From NCBI GenBank assembly GCA_945898205.1, contig CAMDHO010000010.1:1-49180 (forward strand): a stretch of DNA of 49,180 bases. The letters are read 5' to 3'. Positions 27,497 through 34,069 of this stretch are shown here, one piece after another. The translations under genes were made by a program, and so were the position numbers. Numbering within the stretch: the stretch's first letter is position 1; the number at the start of each line of letters is the position of its first letter. Source of the stretch: Chlamydia trachomatis. Lineage in GTDB: Bacteria; Chlamydiota; Chlamydiia; Chlamydiales; Rhabdochlamydiaceae. Below the pieces are notes generated by a model. The model did not search any database and had not been told where the DNA came from. It saw only the letters and a list, made by a program, of their open reading frames with translations.

Positions 27497-28375
27497 ATGG
27501 ATTTTTGGGTGGATGACTTTCTTTCTTATCTAGCTTCAGAAAAAGGCCTTGCCACGAATACATTAAAAGCCTACCAAAGAGATTTACTCTTTTTTTTAGA
27601 CTATTTGGAAGAGGAATCTATAACTGAAATATCCCAAATTACAAAAGAAATGATCATTGAATATTTAGAAATTCGTCAGAAAAAAGGATTGGCCTCTAGT
27701 TCTTTATCCAGAGCTCTAGTTGCGATTAAAATGTTTTGTCGATTTCTTAAAAGAGAAAAGGTGATTGCTGTAAATATTTCAGAGTTCTTAGATAGTCCTA
27801 AGATTTGGCAGCTCATTCCAGAAGTTCTAACAGTGCAGGAGATAAAAGAGCTGTTAGGAGCTCCGGATAAGCTTACATTCCACGGCTCAAGGGATAGAGC
27901 TGTATTAGAGGTTCTCTATGCCTCAGGGCTCAGAGCTTCAGAGGTGTGTTCTTTAAATATTTACGATGTAGGGGATGAAAGCATCAAGATTAAAGGAAAG
28001 GGAGAAAAGGAAAGAATTGTTCCGATTGCTCCTTTTTCTCTTCGGTTCATCGATGAGTATCTAGCTAATTTTCGTAGTTTGATTTCCAATAAAGAAGAGG
28101 TAGCCCTGTTTGTAACTGCTAAGGGTCAAAGGATCCAACGTCAAGAAGTGTGGAGTTTTGTTAAAAAGTATGGAGAAAAAATTGGAATACACAAAAATAT
28201 TTCTCCTCATACGATAAGGCATTCTTTTGCTACTCATCTTTTAGAAAATGGGGCAGATCTAAGGGTTATTCAAGAGATGTTAGGCCATAGTCACATTGCA
28301 ACAACAGATCGATATACGCACATTAGTCAGAAGCACCTCTCCGATTCCTTTGCGCAGTTTCATCCACGCCCATAG
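27497..28375 (+). CDS. xerD: Tyrosine recombinase XerD
   Basis: 292 residues, a normal length for XerC/XerD, the recombinases that resolve chromosome dimers at dif. The N-terminal SAM-like core-binding domain covers about 1-90 and the catalytic domain about 105-285. All active residues are visible: Arg in ASGLRASEVC, Lys in GKGEKERIV, HTIRHSFATH (His-x2-Arg), LGHSHIATT (His) and the nucleophile in DRYTHIS. XerD rather than XerC is favoured by the C-terminal HLSDSFAQFHPRP, a XerD-like tail. It is cotranscribed with proC. The last 62 coding/stop bases and 3 following bases are repeated further right. Confidence 0.92.
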   Translation: MDFWVDDFLSYLASEKGLATNTLKAYQRDLLFFLDYLEEESITEISQITKEMIIEYLEIRQKKGLASSSLSRALVAIKMFCRFLKREKVIAVNISEFLDSPKIWQLIPEVLTVQEIKELLGAPDKLTFHGSRDRAVLEVLYASGLRASEVCSLNIYDVGDESIKIKGKGEKERIVPIAPFSLRFIDEYLANFRSLISNKEEVALFVTAKGQRIQRQEVWSFVKKYGEKIGIHKNISPHTIRHSFATHLLENGADLRVIQEMLGHSHIATTDRYTHISQKHLSDSFAQFHPRP

Positions 28376-28377
28376 AG
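28313..28377 (+). repeat. xerD-tail direct repeat, copy 1 (within xerD)
   Basis: The 65 bases from the TAC/Tyr-nucleophile region through the xerD stop codon TAG (28373-28375) plus two bases. They match copy 3 at 30912-30976 without gaps at 54 of 65 positions, and copy 2 at 28829-28867 over the middle part. This copy keeps the xerD frame intact. Confidence 0.85.
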
Positions 28378-28483
28378 AAAGTTCCAATCTTCATCTATGC
28401 CTTAAGAAGGGGACTTTCCTGCAAATATAGGGGGCAAGTAACTGCTTGCATAAATCTATACATATGTGATGCTATATATCCAC

Positions 28484-28573
28484 ATGAATAGATTTATAAA
28501 GATCGGTGAAGCCGCTAAACTTATGGGGGTTTCGATAGAAACCCTCCGTAGATGGGAAAAATCCGGGTTCTAA
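28484..28573 (+). pseudogene. IS607-type serine resolvase stub (MerR-like HTH only)
   Basis: ATG 28484 opens a 29-residue frame ending at TAA 28571-28573. It reads FIKIGEAAKLMGVSIETL then RRWEKSGF, the N-terminal MerR-like DNA-binding helix-turn-helix of IS607-family OrfA resolvases, and stops exactly where the serine recombinase domain should begin. It is a remnant of an IS607 element; no transposase TnpB fragment was recognised nearby. Confidence 0.75.
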
Positions 28574-28711
28574 ATTCTTTTAAGAGATATGTTTTCCCAG
28601 CCTACCTCACGCCTTTAAGAATTAAAGGTTTGCGATCCTCTCTTTTCTTCTAACTTAAAAGTCTTCCATCATAAACCGTTTCATGAAATTTCTCCTACAG
28701 GCTTAAGCTTG

Positions 28712-28741
28712 GCAAAAAATGACAATTGTGTCACTTTTTGC
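28712..28741. repeat. 30-bp near-perfect palindrome
   Basis: GCAAAAAATGACA (28712-28724) and TGTCACTTTTTGC (28729-28741) are complementary at 12 of 13 positions around ATTG. It may be a recombinase or regulator site of the inserted DNA, or a hairpin end of an element. Confidence 0.6.
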
Positions 28742-28828
28742 ATGCTAAAAATGTGTAAATTGGCAGTTTTATATAAAAGAGTATCTGTTCTGGCCGATTT
28801 TTCTCATCTTATACAAGCGGTGGCTGTT

Positions 28829-28867
28829 TACGCCTATTAGCCAGAAGCACATCTCCCGATTCCGTTG
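28829..28867 (+). repeat. xerD-tail direct repeat, copy 2 (partial)
   Basis: Bases 28829-28867 match xerD 28315-28352: TACGC, ATTAG, CAGAAGCAC, TCTC and CGATTCC are shared in order, with five substitutions and one inserted base that breaks the xerD frame. Similarity stops on both sides. Confidence 0.75.
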
Positions 28868-29052
28868 ATTTAAGACATTAGGAGATTTTACATCATTATT
28901 TCATCTTAATTCCTTATTCGATTAACTGTAAGAGAAGTAAATTAATATAAACATGAAGCGTAAAAATTTAAATTGATTTTATATAGTAATAAATTATATA
29001 ATTTATCTTACATTATTTTTTTTATTGAAAACAAGCTAAAAAAGGACGAATT

Positions 29053-30840
29053 ATGTCAATTCAAAGCTCAGCAATTATTTCTTACATTCCAGTGTGCGCT
29101 AGAAATTTGTTGCCCGATACACAAGCTCGTTTTCCTGCATATACAGAGATTACACGCAGAATTCCTCAAAACGAACTCTTGGAAATAGAAAAAAACATGC
29201 AATGCTTATCCCCTAGAGATCAGCAACGCTTTATCGAACTAACAGAAGAGGGAGATATTTCTTCAATCGTTCAAATGACAGACTATCCGTTACATGCTCT
29301 ATATGCTGTAAAAGTTGGAAAAATTACTCAAGAAGAATTTGCTACAATCACATTAGTTTATGCAAGTCCTGACGCCAATAAAACATGTATTAAGATGTTT
29401 GATGCGAATGGAAAGGTTAGCAGTCAAGCAAAGGATCTCATTGAGCAAACGCTCTACCTAATCAGGGGAAAAGTCATGACTTCGGCCGAATTAGATTCTT
29501 TTTTCAAAGAGATGGCAAAACTTCCCCCTTTACAGCAGCAATTCTTTTTGGAAGAACCGCAAGCTTCCGTAGCATATGGAGAAGCAAAGTTTTTTGGTCA
29601 AAAAATTACAGGTGAGCTACCAACTATTCGCAGTGAAATTAAAAGAGCATATCATGGGTTGAATGTATTTTCCAAATGTAGACATCAAGAAGAACCAAAA
29701 TCCATAATTCCTTCCGCAGGAATGATGCAAACATTTCTTGACGTGAAATTTAGAAAAGATGCAGTACGCATGAATTTTGTACTGGGATTATCCTCTATGG
29801 AAGATATTCAAAATAACGGGCTAGAGTCCTCACGTGATGTGGCCCTGCGCTTTCCAGGGACTTCTCTTCTAAATACCGCTGACCAATTTCCTGCTATAGG
29901 GACAGATTTTACGTATCATGACTGGTTTCATTCATTTGTAGTTTCTTGCGCTCCTCATGAAACCAGAAGAAACATGATTTCTATTGCAAATTCCATAAAG
30001 GGCATAGCTAATCCATCATTGCGCAATTATGTAATCGATCTTGAAATGGGAGGCCATTTTGTAATTAAATTCGTTCTCAAACAACCAGTTGCAAATTATT
30101 CAAAATTCCTATTTGATTTAGATCAGAAATTAGGGAGCGCAGTTATGCACGATCCTTCATTAGTACAAGACCCCTCCTACAGACATCGTGTTTTCTATCA
30201 GATAGCTAAAGAATTTCATCAAAATATTCAGGAATTTCAAGCATATAATCAGTGGGGGGAAGAATTAACTCAAAATCAAATATATAAATATTCAAGTAAA
30301 GCATTGGAATTACAACGAGTGGTAGAGGAAATTAAGAAAGAAATTAGAATCGAAGACGATTCTAATTCTGCTAACAGCCTAAGAATTCGAAAACTTCAAG
30401 CTGTCAATGAACTACTCTCAGAAGATTTTACAGAAGCGACAATAGCAGAGCTTGAAGATAAAAAATCACAATTAGAGCAGGGAATTTTAGACGTTCAAAA
30501 AAAAATGTTTTCAAACTGCGTCATATTAAGATCTATAGAAGAAGATCTGACAGCTCAATCGAACATGTACAAGCAAACAGTTGATGCCCTCAAAATGCTA
30601 CGCGAATATCGCAATCAAGCACCTGTAGTTCAAATTCTTAAAATAATGGAAAACAACTGTTTTTCAGAAACAGCCCCAGGAATCTGTATTTCTAATAGTA
30701 CAATGCAACCATTCGATGCAAAGGAAAGAATGCAAGTCCCTTCGCTATCTGGAAGAGCTATATTAAAGCCTGAAAACCTACTAATAGGAGTCATTGCAAT
30801 GCTATTTTTACGAGTATTATTCAGAAGATCTTCCAAATGA
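29053..30840 (+). CDS. Unrecognised 595-residue protein with C-terminal membrane anchor
   Basis: I do not recognise the family. The N-terminal half (1-330) is globular, with the conspicuous motif TDFTYHDWFHSFVVSC followed by APHETRR near residues 295-320, where spaced His/Asp residues could bind metal. Residues about 415-530 form coiled coil (ALELQRVVEEIKKEI; IAELEDKKSQLEQGILDVQK). The C terminus is a single hydrophobic helix LLIGVIAMLFLRVLF followed by RRSSK, a tail-anchor layout with no signal peptide. AAGGA lies six bases before ATG 29053. It lies alone between copies 2 and 3 of the xerD tail, in DNA that seems inserted. A host-membrane-targeted effector is a reasonable but unproven idea. 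Confidence 0.75.
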   Translation: MSIQSSAIISYIPVCARNLLPDTQARFPAYTEITRRIPQNELLEIEKNMQCLSPRDQQRFIELTEEGDISSIVQMTDYPLHALYAVKVGKITQEEFATITLVYASPDANKTCIKMFDANGKVSSQAKDLIEQTLYLIRGKVMTSAELDSFFKEMAKLPPLQQQFFLEEPQASVAYGEAKFFGQKITGELPTIRSEIKRAYHGLNVFSKCRHQEEPKSIIPSAGMMQTFLDVKFRKDAVRMNFVLGLSSMEDIQNNGLESSRDVALRFPGTSLLNTADQFPAIGTDFTYHDWFHSFVVSCAPHETRRNMISIANSIKGIANPSLRNYVIDLEMGGHFVIKFVLKQPVANYSKFLFDLDQKLGSAVMHDPSLVQDPSYRHRVFYQIAKEFHQNIQEFQAYNQWGEELTQNQIYKYSSKALELQRVVEEIKKEIRIEDDSNSANSLRIRKLQAVNELLSEDFTEATIAELEDKKSQLEQGILDVQKKMFSNCVILRSIEEDLTAQSNMYKQTVDALKMLREYRNQAPVVQILKIMENNCFSETAPGICISNSTMQPFDAKERMQVPSLSGRAILKPENLLIGVIAMLFLRVLFRRSSK

Positions 30841-30911
30841 CTTTAATTCTCTGGGACTTGTCTCTTATTGGTTTAGCAATTTCTTAAAATATATTCAGAT
30901 TAAGCGAGCTC

Positions 30912-30976
30912 TATACGGATATTAGCGAGAACCACCTCTTCGATTCCTCTGCGCAGTTTCATTCTCTTCCATAGAG
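30912..30976 (+). repeat. xerD-tail direct repeat, copy 3
   Basis: Gap-free match to xerD 28313-28377, 54 of 65 identical, including the stop codon. In the xerD frame it reads YTDISENHLFDSSAQFHSLP then TAG, against YTHISQKHLSDSFAQFHPRP in xerD. No xerD sequence precedes it. On the minus strand it encodes the last residues of the 103-residue exported protein. Confidence 0.85.
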
Positions 30977-31233
30977 GGATAAGGACCATCTTCTTGAAAA
31001 GGACATGGATTCTCAGATTCCGAAGGGGTGTCTTGGCTGTTTTTATAAGCGTCATTATCATTAGAGTTTCGAAAAGGAGGGTTTTTAAACATCTCTAATT
31101 GAGCTCTATATGTTATGGAATTGGAGGCATTAGGGGGCGGGGTTTTCATGTTAATAGGATCGATACTTTCACTGTCATCTGCAACTAGGCAGGCGCTACA
31201 CAGAAGAACAAATTGTAGTTTTACAAAAAACAT
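30922..31233 (-). CDS. Small exported protein beside the T3SS block (possible truncated gene)
   Basis: 103 residues: an N-terminal signal peptide (VKLQFVLLCSACLVA, cut probably before DDSES; a poor lipobox around Cys15 is an alternative) and a polar, disordered remainder rich in Asn, Pro, Glu and Ser. AGGAA lies seven bases before ATG 31233, and the gene follows pkn5 by 10 bases on the same strand. In Chlamydia this slot holds cdsC, the secretin. The last 18 or so codons are read through the xerD-tail repeat, so the present 3' end is new sequence. It may be the truncated start of a secretin or another exported gene, or an unrelated small protein. Confidence 0.55.
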   Translation of the reverse strand: MFFVKLQFVLLCSACLVADDSESIDPINMKTPPPNASNSITYRAQLEMFKNPPFRNSNDNDAYKNSQDTPSESENPCPFQEDGPYPSMEENETAQRNRRGGSR

Positions 31234-31243
31234 AAACAGATTC

Positions 31244-32833
31244 CTATGAAATTCTTTGTATACTCATAATTACTTGTGTTTCTTTAGAGGTGTTGAGTAA
31301 GGAATGATTTTGACAACTGCTTAAAATATGTTCAGCTTGGGGTTGAGCAGATAAAAGGGCAGATTCTTGAGCTATCTGGGTTAGTGCAAGTTCCATTTGT
31401 GTTTTTCTTTCTGAAAGCAATTCAAAGTCTGGAATAAGAGAGTGATAGATAAGAGTATCTCCTATATTCCAGTTGTCAAGAGTTTCCGAAAAGTCAGATA
31501 GAGAGTCTCTAGATAAAAGAGGATGAGTGTTATGTAAAATCCGGGCAGATCCTCCGGAAGGAATATGGATAATAGAGCTTAATCCAGCACCAAAAAAAGT
31601 CAATTGATCTAAAGAGGAGTCTAAATACAGGTAACTTAGAGCGAATTCTTTAATAAGAGGATCTGCAATTTGTTGATTTAAAAATTCTATAAGACTAATT
31701 GGTTTAAAATCTATTTTGTTTTGCTTTAGAAAATAATTGAGGAAGGATCGAATCATTCCTCTTAAGGTAGCCGCAGAAAAGAGAGGGTCGAGTCCTTGTT
31801 TTAAAGGAGTGGTAATTAAAAAAAAGTAGTGATCAGGAGAGACTTTAAAAAGATCATAGTAGAGCCCAAATTGTGAATCGGGTTGCGTTTTAGCAATGCC
31901 GATATCTGCAAAATCCCAAATAGGAGGAGGTGAAGGAGACAGAATAAGGGATGTTTTTTGGAAAACTTCTAAAAGTTCTTTAACATAGTCTTGACCTGGT
32001 TTTTCTTTATCAAAATCTTCAGAATCTAAGTAGTTGGAAAGGTCATAGATGAAATCTAGAATGCTGTGATATCTTTCAGAAACAGAGATCGCTAGGGCCT
32101 TATTAATGATTTTACGTAGTTCCTTAGGAAGGAAGGAAATATGAATCATGCCAAAGCTAGGTTTTCCTGTAATGAGTTCATAGGCGATGACCCCGAGAGA
32201 GTAAATGTCGGAAGCATAGGTTACATTAGAGGGGGTTTCTTTTTGCTCTGGGCTCATATAATAGGGGGTTCCCAAGACAGCTTCAGATTTTTTTGAAGGA
32301 TAGTCTTCTACAAGTTGAGCTATGCCAAAGTCGATAACTTTAATTTCACCGCTTTCTTCAATAAGAATATTTTCAGGTTTTAAGTCTCGATGAATGACCC
32401 CATGAGAATGAAGATGTTCAAGAGCAAAGCTCACTTGTAAGATGATTTCTAAAGATCGTTTTAAAGAAAAAGAATGTTGAGTTAGAAATTGCCTTAATGA
32501 AATGCCATGGATCCATTCCATAGCAATATAAAATCCTTTCTCCCAAGAGCCTTCTCCGTATAGTTTAACAATATTAGGATGATTTGTTAGCGCTATAACT
32601 TTCGATTCTTTGAGAAATCTTTCGGTGACTTCAGAATCTTTTATGTGGCTAACGGGGAGTGTTTTTATGGCTAATGTTTTTTTTGTTTCAGGATCAATGC
32701 CAAGGTATAGCCAGCTCATTCCTCCTTTATTTAGAAGGGTCTCAACTTTATAAGGTCCAATAAAATCGGGTAAGGATTCTTCTGTTTTTGTTAAATGAGG
32801 TTCTGTGTGTTGTTTATAAAAAGAGTCTGTCAT
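31244..32833 (-). CDS. pkn5: T3SS-linked Ser/Thr protein kinase Pkn5 with degenerate PP2C/SpoIIE-like domain
   Basis: 529 residues, homologue of Chlamydia CT673. The kinase domain (about 25-285) has AIKTL (Lys), HRDLKPEN, IDFGIAQ and MSPEQ, although the glycine loop reads LNKGGMSWLYLG with its first Gly replaced. The C-terminal half resembles a SpoIIE/RsbU phosphatase (DIGIAKTQPDSQFGLYYDLF), but Asp of GGDYYD is Leu and Asp of GDVSGKG is Thr, so metal binding is probably lost. No transmembrane helix is present, unlike Chlamydia PknD. Its start overlaps the cdsQ stop as ATGA. Pkn5 is thought to be a T3SS-associated kinase and possibly a secreted substrate. Confidence 0.88.
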   Translation of the reverse strand: MTDSFYKQHTEPHLTKTEESLPDFIGPYKVETLLNKGGMSWLYLGIDPETKKTLAIKTLPVSHIKDSEVTERFLKESKVIALTNHPNIVKLYGEGSWEKGFYIAMEWIHGISLRQFLTQHSFSLKRSLEIILQVSFALEHLHSHGVIHRDLKPENILIEESGEIKVIDFGIAQLVEDYPSKKSEAVLGTPYYMSPEQKETPSNVTYASDIYSLGVIAYELITGKPSFGMIHISFLPKELRKIINKALAISVSERYHSILDFIYDLSNYLDSEDFDKEKPGQDYVKELLEVFQKTSLILSPSPPPIWDFADIGIAKTQPDSQFGLYYDLFKVSPDHYFFLITTPLKQGLDPLFSAATLRGMIRSFLNYFLKQNKIDFKPISLIEFLNQQIADPLIKEFALSYLYLDSSLDQLTFFGAGLSSIIHIPSGGSARILHNTHPLLSRDSLSDFSETLDNWNIGDTLIYHSLIPDFELLSERKTQMELALTQIAQESALLSAQPQAEHILSSCQNHSLLNTSKETQVIMSIQRIS

Positions 32834-34059
32834 AAAGAAGAGGATTCTCCTAGTTCTACAATTTTAACTCCTATAGCATCTCCTAGTTTAATAAGCTCGC
32901 CTTTAGCAATTTTTTTCCCGTGCACGGTAAGGTATACTCCATGTTCAGGATGCATAGGAAGTTCTAAACTATTACCCGGTTCTAGGCTTAGGAGTTGCTT
33001 TAATGGCATAAAAATGCGATCGATTTCTACAACAATAGGGAAAGGGATTTCTAAAGAAGAAGCGAGTCTTTCTTGTGGTGTCGGTTTAGTTTCTTCTGAA
33101 AATTCTAAGGGATCGCTATCTAGGTCCTCTTGTTCCAGATCTAGATCTAGATCGATCTCTGCTTCGGGGTCTTTTTTCTCTTTTGGTAAAAGAGGATAGC
33201 CTACGTCTTCTTCCATAACATTTTTGTCTCCGTAATACGTACAATAGTCTAAGATTTTGATTTTATCTTTCTTGATTTTTACTTTGAAAAGAGGTGTTTT
33301 TTCTAAAGAAAGAGTTAGGGTTCCCTTTCGTAAAAAAGGGTCGTAAGAGCAGGAATCCAAAATTAAAAAATCTCCGATGTTAAGTCTGTCCCAATCTTTT
33401 TTTGCAAGATGGCAGATGCCCGCTTCTACTTTAAGAGGAAGATCAATGGAGTCTACTAAGGGCGATGAGAAAATATCTTTTAAATTATTTGCAAAGTGAT
33501 TTGAGAAGTTTTGGTGGAATGTGGGAGAAAAGATCATCCTACTAGGGAAATCTTGATTATTTAACGTGATAGATAGATCAGAGCAAAAAGAAGCAGTAAG
33601 AGGGAGTGTTTTTGTTTCAATCCACTGAATGTGGAAATCTGGATAAGGGGAACACTTATTAAAACTTTCGCTGGCACAAAGAAGTAGATATTGGAAAAAA
33701 CCAGATTGTAATTCGGGATCTATAAAATTTTTATCATCTTGTTGAGGGAATAAGATGGATTCGGTGATTTTTTTTAGAGATTCGGCAGAAATAATTAAGT
33801 GAACTGTTCCGGCAAAAGGAGATAGCTCTAGGGTTTTAATAATGGGATTGCTTCCGAAAGAGACTAGAAAGTCTTCTGGGGAAGAGAGCTCTTTTTTTTG
33901 AGGGTAAATGTTAAGGCCTGGAATTTCTAAGCTTTCTTGAAGGGAAGTGGAAAAAGCGATCCATGGAAAATCAGGAGGAGTTCCCCAAAGAGGAATCTTT
34001 TGAGTTAATTTTAATTCGTCGCGAACTTGTTTAAGCCAGGATAGAGGGGGTGCATTCAT
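32830..34059 (-). CDS. cdsQ: T3SS C-ring (sorting platform) protein CdsQ/SctQ
   Basis: 409 residues. The C-terminal 75 residues are a SpoA/FliN-type domain (IPFPIVVEIDRIFMPLKQLLSLEPGNSL), and a second SpoA-like region lies near residues 210-290. Between them is an acidic linker with a run of Asp/Glu/Leu. CdsQ forms the cytoplasmic ring that receives chaperone-effector complexes and docks the ATPase CdsN through its stator. Its order directly behind cdsP and before pkn5 is that of Chlamydia CT672. Confidence 0.9.
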   Translation of the reverse strand: MNAPPLSWLKQVRDELKLTQKIPLWGTPPDFPWIAFSTSLQESLEIPGLNIYPQKKELSSPEDFLVSFGSNPIIKTLELSPFAGTVHLIISAESLKKITESILFPQQDDKNFIDPELQSGFFQYLLLCASESFNKCSPYPDFHIQWIETKTLPLTASFCSDLSITLNNQDFPSRMIFSPTFHQNFSNHFANNLKDIFSSPLVDSIDLPLKVEAGICHLAKKDWDRLNIGDFLILDSCSYDPFLRKGTLTLSLEKTPLFKVKIKKDKIKILDYCTYYGDKNVMEEDVGYPLLPKEKKDPEAEIDLDLDLEQEDLDSDPLEFSEETKPTPQERLASSLEIPFPIVVEIDRIFMPLKQLLSLEPGNSLELPMHPEHGVYLTVHGKKIAKGELIKLGDAIGVKIVELGESSSL

Positions 34060-34069
34060 AAAAGGTCCC

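Larger units (their letters stand above)
28376..29052. other. Debris-filled gap after xerD
   Basis: About 680 bases holding a possible xerD terminator (GAAAGTTCC 28377-28385 with GGGACTTTC 28410-28418, no T run), an IS607 resolvase stub (28484-28573), a 7-bp hairpin (28612-28628), a palindrome (28712-28741), the second xerD-tail copy (28829-28867) and an AT-rich leader of the next gene. Confidence 0.6.

Noticed and set aside
18-28685. The word AAACCGTTTCA occurs near 18, 16450 and 28675
   Set aside because: Eleven bases, no shared flanks; the first lies inside a coding frame. Probably chance in a sequence of this composition.
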